Shown here in pieces: positions 50,976 through 60,070 of a DNA stretch of 64,000 bases. The position numbers were made by a program, and so were the translations under genes. Source of the stretch: an uncultured Collinsella sp. (GTDB lineage: Bacteria; Actinomycetota; Coriobacteriia; Coriobacteriales; Coriobacteriaceae). Within the stretch, counting starts at the first letter, position 1. Each line of letters starts with the position of its first letter. The stretch lies in the NCBI GenBank assembly GCA_900762325.1, contig CAAFGG010000018.1, forward strand, positions 1 through 64,000, given 5' to 3'. The notes beneath the pieces are model-generated. The model was given only the letters and a program-made list of their open reading frames with translations, ran no database searches and was not told where the DNA came from.

Positions 50976-51718
50976 TGGGAAAGCTCTTCGTGGTGGGGAT
51001 CGGCCCGGGCGGCCCCGGCGGCATGACGATTGCGGCTCGGCGCGCGCTCGAGGCGGCCGACATCGTTGTGGGGTACACGAAATACGTGGAGCTCGCGCTC
51101 GCCGCCGTGCCCGACGCGGCGCATCTCGCGACGCCGATGATGCACGAGGTCGAACGGTGCCGTCTGGCGCTTTCGCGCGCGCAGAGCGGAGAAGCCGTGG
51201 CGCTCGTGTGTAGCGGTGACGCGGGCGTGTACGGCATGGCGAGCCCCGTGCTGGAGCTTGCGGAGGACTACCCCGATGTAGACGTGGAAGTTATCGCCGG
51301 GGCCACCGCGGCTCAGAGCGGGTCGGCGGTGCTCGGCGCCCCGCTTGCCCACGACTTCGCGGTCGTGTCGCTCTCCGATCTGCTCACGCCGTGGGAGGTC
51401 ATCGAGCGCAGACTCGCCGCTGTGGCGAGCGCCGACTTCTGCATCTGTTTGTACAACCCGCGCAGCAGAAAGCGCGCCGACAGGCTCTCGCGCGCGGCGA
51501 AGATTATGCTCGAATGGAAGGCCCCCGACACGCTCTGCGGCTGGGTACGCAACATCGGGCGCGAGGGGCAGCAGTCGGGCATGTGCAGGCTCTCCGAGCT
51601 GGGGGAGTTCGACGCCGACATGTTCACCACCGTGTTCGTCGGCAACGCGGACACGAAGCGCGTAGGCGGTCGTATGGTCACGCCGCGCGGGTATCGGGAG
51701 ATTCCATGCGAAAAGTAA
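50975..51718 (+). CDS. cbiH: Cobalt-precorrin-3 C17-methyltransferase
   Basis: A protein of 247 residues with GIGPGGPGGMTIAA, CSGDAGVYGMA near 75 and the long GATAAQSGSAVLGAPLAHDF block near 108, which is specific to CbiH/CobJ. It methylates C17 and contracts the ring. ATG 50975 has AAGGAG at 5 nt; a GTG one codon earlier is possible. Confidence 0.95.
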   Translation: MGKLFVVGIGPGGPGGMTIAARRALEAADIVVGYTKYVELALAAVPDAAHLATPMMHEVERCRLALSRAQSGEAVALVCSGDAGVYGMASPVLELAEDYPDVDVEVIAGATAAQSGSAVLGAPLAHDFAVVSLSDLLTPWEVIERRLAAVASADFCICLYNPRSRKRADRLSRAAKIMLEWKAPDTLCGWVRNIGREGQQSGMCRLSELGEFDADMFTTVFVGNADTKRVGGRMVTPRGYREIPCEK

Positions 51719-53055
51719 CGATCATCGGGGCGGGGCCCGGAAACCCCGACTTGCTCTCGCGCGCGGCGCTCGACGCGATCGACATCGCCGACGTGGTCAT
51801 CGGCGCTCATCGCGCGCTTGCCGGCATCGACGTGCCGCCCGACGTGGTGAGATACGAGCTCGTGAAGACGGCGGACATCGTCGCCGCGCTCACCGATGCG
51901 GCGTCGTGGCAGCGCGCCGTGGTCGTGATGACGGGCGATGTGGGGCTGTTCAGCGGCGCGCGCCGCCTGGTGGAGGCGCTCTCCGGCGACGCGCAGGTGG
52001 ACGTGCACGTCATTCCCGGCATAAGCTCAGCGTCGTATCTCGCCGCGCGCCTCGCGCGTCCATGGCAGGATTGGCGCTTCGTGAGCGCTCACGGCGTGGC
52101 GTGCGACATTGTGGCCGAGGCCGAGCGCGCAGGCGAGCTCTTCCTCGCCACGTCGGGCGGGGAAGACCCCTCGCGGCTTTCGGGCGAGCTTGTGCAGGGG
52201 GGCTTCGGGGACGCGCGCGTGACGGTGGCCGAGCGCCTGTCGTACCCCGACGAGCGCATCACCTGCGCGACCGCAAGTGAAATCGCAGGTCAGACGTTCG
52301 ACGACCTGAACGTGATGCTTATCGAGTTCGCAGGCTGCGCCGGGTCGCCTGCGGGCTCTAGCGCAGCCTCCGAGGCGCCGGCCGGCGCGTCTGCGCCCGC
52401 GGCGGCTTCTTCCACGGCGGACTCTGCGGGCGCATCCCGCGCCGCGATCTCCCGCTGGCCGTACGCTTCCTCGGGCATTCCCGACGAGCTCTTCATCCGC
52501 GGCGACGTTCCCATGACCAAGCAGGAGGTGCGCGCCGTCGCGCTCGCGAAGCTGCGCCTTACCGCGACCGACACCGTGTGGGACGTCGGTGCCGGCACGG
52601 GGAGCGTGTCGATCGAGGCGGCGCTCGTCGCGCGAGCGGGGTCGGTATGGGCGGTCGAGCGCAACGCGGCCGGCGTGCGGCTCATCCGAGAGAACGCGGA
52701 TGCATTCGGGTGCGGCAACGTGCATGCTGTCCCCGGTGTCGCCCCCGAAGCGCTCGCGAAACTGCCCGTCCCCGACGCCGTGTTCGTCGGCGGGAGCGCG
52801 GGCGAGCTTCCCTCCATCGTGGAGGCGGCGCTCGAGAAGAACTCGCAGGTTCGCCTGTGCGTGCCATGCGTCACCGTTGAGACGCTCACCGAGGCGTGCG
52901 CGCTCCTCTCGGGTTCGCGCTTTAAGGGGTTCGAGGCGTGCCAGGTGTCGGCCGCCCGTGCCGAGGCTGTAGGCTCGCACCATCTTATGGAGGCGCAAAA
53001 CCCCGTGTTCCTCGTCAGCGCACGTGGTGCAGGTGGGGAAGGCGGCGCCCGGTGA
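51706..53055 (+). CDS. cbiET: Fused CbiE-CbiT: cobalt-precorrin-7 methyltransferase and decarboxylase
   Basis: A protein of 449 residues. The CbiE domain (1-205) has IGAGPGNPDLLSRAAL and VPGISSASYLAARL-like IPGISSASYL. An Ala/Ser/Gly-rich linker of about 40 residues follows (about 207-248). The CbiT domain (250-449) carries the SAM motif WDVGAGTGSVSIEAAL. Together they methylate C5 and C15 and decarboxylate, as CobL does in the aerobic route. ATG 51706 has GGGAG 5 nt upstream and lies 13 nt inside cbiH. Confidence 0.94.
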   Translation: MRKVTIIGAGPGNPDLLSRAALDAIDIADVVIGAHRALAGIDVPPDVVRYELVKTADIVAALTDAASWQRAVVVMTGDVGLFSGARRLVEALSGDAQVDVHVIPGISSASYLAARLARPWQDWRFVSAHGVACDIVAEAERAGELFLATSGGEDPSRLSGELVQGGFGDARVTVAERLSYPDERITCATASEIAGQTFDDLNVMLIEFAGCAGSPAGSSAASEAPAGASAPAAASSTADSAGASRAAISRWPYASSGIPDELFIRGDVPMTKQEVRAVALAKLRLTATDTVWDVGAGTGSVSIEAALVARAGSVWAVERNAAGVRLIRENADAFGCGNVHAVPGVAPEALAKLPVPDAVFVGGSAGELPSIVEAALEKNSQVRLCVPCVTVETLTEACALLSGSRFKGFEACQVSAARAEAVGSHHLMEAQNPVFLVSARGAGGEGGAR

Positions 53056-54434
53056 GCACGTCCATCCCGCGCTTTATGGTCGCTGCGCCCTCGAGCGGGA
53101 GCGGCAAGACGGTCGTAATGTGCGCGCTCCTGCGCGCGCTCGCGCGCCGCGGCCTTGCATGCGCGGCCTTCAAATGCGGCCCCGACTACATTGATCCGCT
53201 TTTTCATCGCCGCGTCGTGGGCGCGCGCCCGGGCAACTTAGACGGCTTCTTCACCGATGCCCCGACGCTGCGCGCCCTGCTCGCACGCGGCGCCGCGGGC
53301 GCGGATGTCGCGGTGCTCGAGGGGGTCATGGGCTTCTACGACGGCATGGCGCCCGGCGTGGCCGACGCGAGCAGCTACCAGGTTGCGCGCGACACGGAAA
53401 CGCCGGTCGTTTTAGTGGTGAACGGGCGCGGGGCGTCTTTATCGCTCGCCGCCGTAATCCGCGGCATTGCCGAGTTCCTGCCTTGTGCGAACGTGCGCGG
53501 CGTCGTGCTGAACAAGACGAGCGCCACTGCCTGCGCCTACGCGGCGCCTGCGATCGAGAAGCACACGGGCGTCGCGGTTTTGGGGAATATCCCCGCCGAC
53601 GAGGCGTTCTCGCTCGAAAGCCGGCATTTGGGGCTTGTGACCGCCGACGAGGTCGAGCAGCTTTCTGCGCGCATCGACAAGATGGCCGAGCTGGTGGAAA
53701 AGAGCGTCGACGTCGTCCGCTTGCTCGAAATAGCGGCGACGGCATCCGATATCCGCGAGGAACCTTACCGGTTGGAGCCGATCGCGGGAGCGCGGCCCAT
53801 CGTCGCCGTCGCGCGTGACGAGGCGTTCTCGTTCTACTACGAGGAGAACCTGCGCGCGCTCGAGGACCTGGGTTGCGAGCTGGCCTTTTTCAGCCCCCTG
53901 TGTGATAGCGAGTTGCCCCGGGGGACAAGCGCCCTCTATCTGGGGGGCGGCTACCCGGAGCTCCATGCGCGGCAGCTCTTCGAGAACGCGCCGATGCGCG
54001 AGGCGGTGCGGCGCGCGGTGGAATCCGGCATGCCGACGGTCGCCGAATGCGGTGGGTTTCTGTACCTGCAGCGCGAAATCGCCGATAGCGAGGGGCGGCG
54101 CTGGCCTGTTGCGGGCGCCCTTGAGGGCGCAAGCGAGAACGGGGGAAGGCTTTCCCATTTCGGGTACGTGGAGCTCACTTCCCAACGCGACGGGCTCTAC
54201 GGGCCGCGCGGCACATGCATCCGCGCGCACGAGTTTCACTACTGGCAGTCCACCTGCCCGGGCGGCGACTTCTGGGCGCAGAAGCCCCGGCGCGACAAGG
54301 GCTGGCCGTGCATGACGACCACCCCGTCCCTGGTGGCGGGCTTCCCGCATGTTTACTATCCTGCGAACCCCGACGCTGCGCGTGCGTTCGCGTCTGCCGC
54401 AGCGTCCTTCGAAGAGAGGAGACGGCATGGCTGA
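53052..54434 (+). CDS. cbiA: Cobyrinic acid a,c-diamide synthase
   Basis: A protein of 460 residues. The N-terminal ATP domain has the P-loop APSSGSGKT (about 11-19) and KCGPDYIDPLFH. The C-terminal class I-like glutaminase has AECGGFLYL with the nucleophile Cys near 337. It amidates the a and c carboxylates of cobyrinate. The start is GTG 53052, overlapping the cbiET stop by 4 nt. Confidence 0.95.
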   Translation: MSTSIPRFMVAAPSSGSGKTVVMCALLRALARRGLACAAFKCGPDYIDPLFHRRVVGARPGNLDGFFTDAPTLRALLARGAAGADVAVLEGVMGFYDGMAPGVADASSYQVARDTETPVVLVVNGRGASLSLAAVIRGIAEFLPCANVRGVVLNKTSATACAYAAPAIEKHTGVAVLGNIPADEAFSLESRHLGLVTADEVEQLSARIDKMAELVEKSVDVVRLLEIAATASDIREEPYRLEPIAGARPIVAVARDEAFSFYYEENLRALEDLGCELAFFSPLCDSELPRGTSALYLGGGYPELHARQLFENAPMREAVRRAVESGMPTVAECGGFLYLQREIADSEGRRWPVAGALEGASENGGRLSHFGYVELTSQRDGLYGPRGTCIRAHEFHYWQSTCPGGDFWAQKPRRDKGWPCMTTTPSLVAGFPHVYYPANPDAARAFASAAASFEERRRHG

Positions 54435-55569
54435 AGCAATCGAAACCGCTCTTGCCTGCATCCGCGAGGAAGTCGGGCGCGCGTTCTCGTCGGCGCCGGG
54501 CGCCGTGCTCGAAGCCGCGCTCTCCCGGATCGCGCCCGCAGACGAGTGCGCCCGCGCCGCCGCGTACGCCGCGTGGGACTCCATCGCTCACCCCTTGGGG
54601 GGATTGGGCGACTTTGAAGACGCCGTCGCGCGTATCGCCGCAGCTCAGGGGAGCGCCGAGGTGGCCGAGTTCCCCCGTGCGCTCGCGGTATTCTTCTCCG
54701 ACAACGGGGTCGTTGCCGAAGGCGTGTCGCAAAGCGGGCAAGACGTGACGCGAGCCGTCGCGCGCAACATGTGCGAGGGGGCCACGAGCGCCTGCCGCAT
54801 GGCGGCGTTCGCGGGTGCCGAGGTCGTGCCCGTCGACGTGGGTATGGCCCGGGGCATAGAAGACGCGCGCATGGTGTGCGCGAACGTGCGGCGGGGGAGC
54901 GGCAACATCACGCACGGCCCCGCTATGTCTCGCGATGGGGCCGTGCGCGCGATCGAGGTCGGAATCGCCGTCGCGTGCGGGCTTGCCTGCGCCGGCGTGC
55001 GCCTTCTCGCCGCGGGCGAGATGGGCATCGGCAACACGACCACCTCGGCGGCGGTGGCCGCAGTGCTCCTCCGGGCGGACGCGCGGAGCCTCGTCGGGCG
55101 CGGCGCGGGGCTCTCGGACGCCTCGCTCGCGCGCAAGCGCGACGTGGTCGAGCGCGCTATCGACGCGAACTCGCCCGATCCCGCCGACCTGATCGACGTG
55201 CTCTCGAAGGTTGGCGGCTTCGACATCGCGGCGATGTGCGGCTTCTACCTGGGGGCCGCGGCCTCGAAGGCGCCGGCGCTCCTCGACGGGGTCATATCCT
55301 GCACGGCGGCCCTGTGCGCGGCGCGCCTGTGCCCCAACGCCTTGGGCTACCTCGTGGGCACCCACGCATCAAGCGAACCCGCAAGCCAGGAGCTCCTTCG
55401 CGAGCTCGGCATAAAGGCACCCCTCGACGCAGGCATGCACTTGGGCGAGGGCGCGGGCGCTATGGCGTATCTGCCCCTTCTGGATTCGGCGCTGCGCGTG
55501 TACCGGGATGGGAAGACGTTCACGGCGACTGGCATGGCTGCTTACGAGCATTTCGAGGCCGGGAAATGA
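54427..55569 (+). CDS. cobT: Nicotinate-nucleotide:dimethylbenzimidazole phosphoribosyltransferase
   Basis: A protein of 380 residues. EMGIGNTTTSAA near 198, GRGAGLSDASL near 225 and the catalytic Glu in LGEGAGAM near 343 are CobT landmarks. It activates the lower-ligand base to its riboside phosphate. The active base (DMB or another) cannot be read here; no bluB or bza genes are in the window. It overlaps cbiA by 8 nt. Confidence 0.95.
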   Translation: MAEAIETALACIREEVGRAFSSAPGAVLEAALSRIAPADECARAAAYAAWDSIAHPLGGLGDFEDAVARIAAAQGSAEVAEFPRALAVFFSDNGVVAEGVSQSGQDVTRAVARNMCEGATSACRMAAFAGAEVVPVDVGMARGIEDARMVCANVRRGSGNITHGPAMSRDGAVRAIEVGIAVACGLACAGVRLLAAGEMGIGNTTTSAAVAAVLLRADARSLVGRGAGLSDASLARKRDVVERAIDANSPDPADLIDVLSKVGGFDIAAMCGFYLGAAASKAPALLDGVISCTAALCAARLCPNALGYLVGTHASSEPASQELLRELGIKAPLDAGMHLGEGAGAMAYLPLLDSALRVYRDGKTFTATGMAAYEHFEAGK

Positions 55570-56114
55570 CGGTGACGCTCGTTATCGGCGCCGCCGCGAG
55601 CGGCAAGAGCGCCTACGCCGAGTCCCTGTGCCTCGGGCACGACGGCTCCCGCGTGTACCTGGCAACGATGGGGCCCTTCGGGGAAGAGGGCGCCCGCCGC
55701 ATCGCGCGCCATCGGGCGCTGCGCGAGGGCAAGGGGTTTTCCACCCTCGAACGCACGCGTGACGTGGGCGCCGCAGTGCCCGGGCTTCCGCGCGGCTGCA
55801 CGCTTCTTTTGGAGGACGTGGGCAACCTGGTTGCGAACGAGCTCTTCGCGGAAGGCGGCTTGTCCCCGCGTGACCCCGACGCCGCGGCGCGCGAGGTGCT
55901 CGGAGGCATTGAACGGCTCGCTCAGGCCGCTGCGCATACGGTCGTGGTCACCGTCGACGTGTTCGCCGATGGGATGCGCTACGATGAAGGGACCGAGGCA
56001 TGGAGGCGCGCGCTCGCGCGCGTGAACGCGGGCGTGGCGGCGCTGGCCGACCGCGCAGTCGAAGTGGTATGCGGGATTCCCGTGTGGATGAAAGGCGAAG
56101 GACCTACAAGGTGA
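55566..56114 (+). CDS. cobU: Adenosylcobinamide kinase / phosphate guanylyltransferase
   Basis: A protein of 182 residues with the P-loop GAAASGKSAYAE (8-19), RIARHRALR near 45 containing the His that is guanylylated, LLLEDVGNLVANELF near 80, and the closing EVVCGIPVWMKG. It phosphorylates adenosylcobinamide and links it to GMP. It overlaps cobT by 4 nt. A second, degenerate CobU domain lies two genes downstream. Confidence 0.93.
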   Translation: MTVTLVIGAAASGKSAYAESLCLGHDGSRVYLATMGPFGEEGARRIARHRALREGKGFSTLERTRDVGAAVPGLPRGCTLLLEDVGNLVANELFAEGGLSPRDPDAAAREVLGGIERLAQAAAHTVVVTVDVFADGMRYDEGTEAWRRALARVNAGVAALADRAVEVVCGIPVWMKGEGPTR

Positions 56115-56878
56115 AGATAGCAGAGGCAATCTGCGCGGCGTTCGGAACGTTCTCGCGCATCCCCGTCCCGAAATCGGCCTGGACCGATTTCGGATCAACC
56201 CATGCGCTTGCCGCGTTTCCCCTGGTTGGCGTTGCGGAAGGCTTCCTCATGACGGCGTGGGGGCACGTGGCGAACCTGCTCGGCGTGCCCGCGAACATCG
56301 TCGCGGCCGTGCTCGTGACGTTGCCTGTGGCGGTGACGGGAGGCATCCACCTAGACGGGCTCTGCGACACCTCCGATGCGCTTGCAAGTTGGGCCCCGCG
56401 CGAGCGAAAGCTCGAGATCATGCACGACCCGCGGGCGGGCGCCTTCGGGGTCATCGGTGTTGTTGTGTACCTTATTCTGCAGTTTTCCCTGTTCACCGCG
56501 CTGCCGCTTACGGCGGGGGCGTTCCTCGCGCTTCTGTGCTCGCTCGTGTTCTCCCGCGCGCTTTCGGGGCTCGCCGTTGAATGCTGGCCTGCCGCGCGGG
56601 CGGACGGCATGGCCGCGGGGCTCTCGCCTGCGAAGAAGCGCGCGGAGATCGTCGTGCCGCTTTGCGCTTTCGCTGCTGCTTCGGCTGCAGGGATGGTCGC
56701 GTGCGCTCAGGCCGTCGGCGCCCTTATAGCGGTGGCGGGGCTTTTGGTGCTCGCGTGGTACCGCCATGTTGCCCTGTCCCGCTTCGGCGGGGTTACGGGT
56801 GATTTGGCCGGATGGTTTCTGCAATGGGCCGAGCTCGCGATGCTTGCCATGCTGGTGGCGGGGGGCATGCTCCTATGA
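56111..56878 (+). CDS. cobS: Adenosylcobinamide-GDP ribazoletransferase (cobalamin synthase)
   Basis: A membrane protein of 255 residues with six or seven hydrophobic segments. The conserved GGIHLDGLCDTSDAL near 80 and MHDPRAGAFGVIGVV near 106 hold the acidic metal-binding residues. It joins GDP-cobinamide and alpha-ribazole at the membrane. The start is GTG 56111, overlapping the cobU stop by 4 nt. Confidence 0.94.
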   Translation: MKIAEAICAAFGTFSRIPVPKSAWTDFGSTHALAAFPLVGVAEGFLMTAWGHVANLLGVPANIVAAVLVTLPVAVTGGIHLDGLCDTSDALASWAPRERKLEIMHDPRAGAFGVIGVVVYLILQFSLFTALPLTAGAFLALLCSLVFSRALSGLAVECWPAARADGMAAGLSPAKKRAEIVVPLCAFAAASAAGMVACAQAVGALIAVAGLLVLAWYRHVALSRFGGVTGDLAGWFLQWAELAMLAMLVAGGMLL

Positions 56879-57876
56879 TTCTCGTGGTAGGTGGCGCGCA
56901 TTCGGGGAAGAGGACCTTCGTGCGCGAAAAGCTCGGGTTCGCGGCGGACGATTTCGTCGACGCGGCGCAGCTTGCGGAGGGCGGCGTGCCCGCGGCTTTT
57001 GCCGGCCGTGTCGCGTACCGTGCTGAGGAACTCGTACGCGCGCTCGACGCTGACCGGGCGCTCGAGCGGCTGATTGGCTTCGACGCAGTGATTCTGCCCT
57101 TGGTCGGCTCGGGGGTCGTCCCCTTGCGTGCGGAAGACGCCCAATGGCGCGAGCGCGCGGGGCGCCTGGGATGCGCGCTCGCTGCGCGCGCCGACGTCGT
57201 CGTGCGCATGACGTGCGGGATACCCCAGGTCATCAAAGGAAACCTTGACGATGCGCCTCGAGGGACGCAGGGCGTGGGCGCGCCTTTGGAAGTCGTTTTC
57301 GTGCGCCATGGTGCCACGGCGGGCACGGAAGATCATCGCTACAGCGGGGCGGGCACCGACGAGCCCCTGTCGAGCGCGGGCGAGCGCGCTTTGCGCGACC
57401 TCGCGTGCGATCGTGACGTATTCCGTGTTATCACGAGCGGCATGGCCCGCACCGACCAGACGGCGCGCATCCTCTTCCCGAACGCGGAGCTAATGGCGTG
57501 CCCCGGTCTGCGCGAGATGGATTTCGGCGACTTCGAGGGGCGAAGCGCCGCCGAGCTTAAAGAGGATGCGCGCTACCGCGCCTGGGTAGACTCCTGGTGC
57601 GAGACGCGCTGCCCGCATGGCGAGGGCAAGAGCGATTTCACCCGCCGCGTCATCGCGGCGTTTCGGGAGGCGTGCGAATCTGAGCGCGCCCAGGGGAGTG
57701 GGCGCGCCGTCTTCGTCGTTCACGCGGGTACCGTGAAAGCGCTGCTCTCCGAGCTAGCTGTTCCGAAAATGGGATATTTCGACGTGCATACCGAGCCGGG
57801 CGGCGCATGGGCCGCCACCTGGGATGGGCGCTGCCTTCGCGACGTTCGCCCCGCTTCGGGGGGCGATGCCCGGTGA
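56875..57876 (+). CDS. Fusion of a CobU-like domain and alpha-ribazole phosphatase (CobC)
   Basis: A protein of 333 residues. Residues 1-125 are CobU-like: a P-loop GGAHSGKR (6-13), VGSGVVPLRAEDAQWRERAGR near 77, and the closing MTCGIPQVIKG. The RxxRH histidine of CobU is missing, so guanylyl transfer is doubtful. Residues of about 138-333 are a histidine phosphatase with RHG (144-146), EMDFGDFEG near 207 and VHAGT near 283, as in CobC. The second half should dephosphorylate ribazole phosphate or cobalamin phosphate. The first half may bind nucleotide or substrate. It overlaps both neighbours. Confidence 0.85.
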   Translation: MILVVGGAHSGKRTFVREKLGFAADDFVDAAQLAEGGVPAAFAGRVAYRAEELVRALDADRALERLIGFDAVILPLVGSGVVPLRAEDAQWRERAGRLGCALAARADVVVRMTCGIPQVIKGNLDDAPRGTQGVGAPLEVVFVRHGATAGTEDHRYSGAGTDEPLSSAGERALRDLACDRDVFRVITSGMARTDQTARILFPNAELMACPGLREMDFGDFEGRSAAELKEDARYRAWVDSWCETRCPHGEGKSDFTRRVIAAFREACESERAQGSGRAVFVVHAGTVKALLSELAVPKMGYFDVHTEPGGAWAATWDGRCLRDVRPASGGDAR

Positions 57877-58850
57877 TGACAATTCTTGCCGTCGCCGCCG
57901 GGTTCGCGGCCGACCTTGCCTTCGGCGACCCGCGCTGGCTTCCCCATCCCGTCGTCGCCATGGGGCGCGCGATCACGTGGGCCGAAGGCCGCCTGCGGCA
58001 CGCATTCCCGCAAACGTCCGCGGGCACGCGTGCCGCAGGGCTTGTGCTCGCCGTGGCGCTTCCGCTTGCGTGTGGGCTTTTGACCTGGAGTATCCTACAT
58101 CTTTGTGGCATGGTTCACTCCGGCTTGCGCTTCGTGGTCGAGGCATGGGCGAGCTATCAGATTCTCGCGACATGCGAGCTGCGCCGCCAGAGCCTGGCCG
58201 TGGCCCGCGCGTTCTCGAAGGGCGGCCTTGTCGCGGCGCGCGAAGCCGTCGGGCTCATCGTGGGACGCGACACGTCTGTTCTCGACGAGCAGGGCGTCGC
58301 GCGCGCCGCCGTGGAAACGGTGGCGGAGAACGCGAGCGACGGCGTCATCGCGCCGCTTTTCTACCTTATGATCGGGGGTGCGCCCTTGGGCATGGCGTAC
58401 AAGGCGGTGAACACGCTCGACAGTATGGTGGGCTACAAAAACGAGCGCTACATCGACTTCGGCTGCGCCTCGGCGCGCCTCGACGATGCGGTGAACTGGA
58501 TTCCCTCGCGCTTATCGGCCTTGTTCATGATCGCCGTGTGCCCGATCGTCGGGCTCGACGCGCGCGGGGCGGCGCGCATCTGGCGCCGCGACAGGCGTCG
58601 CCATGCGAGCCCGAACGCGGCGCAGACCGAGTCAGCGTGCGCGGGCGCGCTCGGGCTGCGCTTGGCAGGACCCGCGGTGTATTTCGGCAAGCTCGTTGAG
58701 AAACCGACGATAGGCGACGCGTCCCGCGAAATCGAGTGGGGCGACATCGCCCGGGCGACAAGGCTCATGCTCGCCGCGTCCGTATGCGCGCTCGTCGTCT
58801 TCGGCGCCGCGCGCGCGGCGGTCGTGCTCGCCGTGGGGGCGATGGCATGA
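57876..58850 (+). CDS. cbiB: Adenosylcobinamide-phosphate synthase
   Basis: A membrane protein of 324 residues with the CbiB landmarks FGDPRWLPHPVVAMG near 16, VAENASDGVIAPLFY near 148 and NTLDSMVGYKNERY near 175. It attaches aminopropanol phosphate, made by the CobD encoded next, to adenosylcobyric acid. ATG 57876 and GTG 57873 are both possible. Confidence 0.95.
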   Translation: MTILAVAAGFAADLAFGDPRWLPHPVVAMGRAITWAEGRLRHAFPQTSAGTRAAGLVLAVALPLACGLLTWSILHLCGMVHSGLRFVVEAWASYQILATCELRRQSLAVARAFSKGGLVAAREAVGLIVGRDTSVLDEQGVARAAVETVAENASDGVIAPLFYLMIGGAPLGMAYKAVNTLDSMVGYKNERYIDFGCASARLDDAVNWIPSRLSALFMIAVCPIVGLDARGAARIWRRDRRRHASPNAAQTESACAGALGLRLAGPAVYFGKLVEKPTIGDASREIEWGDIARATRLMLAASVCALVVFGAARAAVVLAVGAMA

Positions 58851-60070
58851 GGAAAGACCACGCCGCGCTCCGGGCTGCCGGGGGAATCCTGCGCGCCCGT
58901 ACGCATGGGGGCAGCGCGCAATCGCTCGGCATCGGTTGCGAAGGGGGCGCCTCCGACCTCATTGACTTCTCGGTGAACGTGAATCCGGCAGGCCCCTCGC
59001 CGCGCGCCCTCGCCGCAGCTTGCAAGGCACTTTCTCGAATCGACGCCTACCCCGATAGGGAAAGCCTCGCCCTCGTTCGCGCTCTAGCGCGCGCCCAGGG
59101 CATTCCCGAAGATACTATCGTCTGCGGCGCGGGCGCGTCCGACATCATCTGGCGGCTCGCTGCGGCGGTGCGCCCGAAACGCATCGTCGTGTGCGCGCCG
59201 ACGTTCTCTGAATATGCGGAGGCGGCATCGTACTTCGGCGCATGCGTGCAGGAGTTCCTGCTCTCCGAAGCGGACGACTTCGACGTGCCCGCCTCCTTTG
59301 CCCGCGCGATCGAGGGGCCGGGAGACGTGGCGTACCTCTGCAATCCGAACAACCCGACGGGGCGCCTCGTCGACCCCAGCGTGATCGATGCCGCGGCTTG
59401 CCGCTGCGAGCAGGTGGGCGCGCTACTCGTCGTGGACGAGTGCTTCCTCGGATTTGCGCCCGACGCCCGCGAAAGGAGCGTGGCCGCACGCGCCGCGTGT
59501 TCGCGCCATGTGGCCGTGCTCTCCGCGTTCACCAAGCTCTACGGAATGGCGGGGTTGCGGTTGGGATATCTGATCAGCGGAAACACCCAACTCATCGAGG
59601 GGATTCGCCGGGCGGGGCAGGCGTGGCCCGTCTCCTCGGTCGCCGAGGCCGCGGGCATCGCCGCCCTGGAAGACGTCGAATACGTCTCGCGCACGCGCGA
59701 TGTATTGGCGGGCGAGCGAGCGTGGCTTTCCCACGAGCTCTCCTCGCTCGGGCTTTCCGTCGTGCCGTCGGATGCGAACTTCCTTTTAGTCCGCACGCCG
59801 GCGAAAGACATCCCCGAGCGCCTGTATAAACAGGGGGTTTTGGTCCGCACGTGCGACTCGTTTTCGGTACTGTCCCGTTTCTGGTGCCGCGTCGCGGTGC
59901 GCACGCGCAAGGAGAATGCCCGGCTTGCGATGGCGTTCAGCCGCGCGCTTCGGGCGGAAGGCGCATCGGGCGAAGGCGAACCCGTCGAACGGGGCGGCAC
60001 TTCTTGCAGCGGCGCTATGGCGGGCGCGGATGGCCGAGGCTCGGCGAAGGAGGTCGATACCCGTGGGTAG
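58847..60070 (+). CDS. cobD: L-threonine-O-3-phosphate decarboxylase (PLP enzyme)
   Basis: A fold type I PLP enzyme of 407 residues. CNPNNPTG near 165-172, VVDECFLGF near 195 and the Schiff-base Lys230 in SAFTKLYGM are clear. It makes aminopropanol phosphate for CbiB. The Gly/Ser-rich last 35 residues extend beyond the usual end. It overlaps cbiB by 4 nt and cbiP by 8 nt. Confidence 0.93.
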   Translation: MRKDHAALRAAGGILRARTHGGSAQSLGIGCEGGASDLIDFSVNVNPAGPSPRALAAACKALSRIDAYPDRESLALVRALARAQGIPEDTIVCGAGASDIIWRLAAAVRPKRIVVCAPTFSEYAEAASYFGACVQEFLLSEADDFDVPASFARAIEGPGDVAYLCNPNNPTGRLVDPSVIDAAACRCEQVGALLVVDECFLGFAPDARERSVAARAACSRHVAVLSAFTKLYGMAGLRLGYLISGNTQLIEGIRRAGQAWPVSSVAEAAGIAALEDVEYVSRTRDVLAGERAWLSHELSSLGLSVVPSDANFLLVRTPAKDIPERLYKQGVLVRTCDSFSVLSRFWCRVAVRTRKENARLAMAFSRALRAEGASGEGEPVERGGTSCSGAMAGADGRGSAKEVDTRG

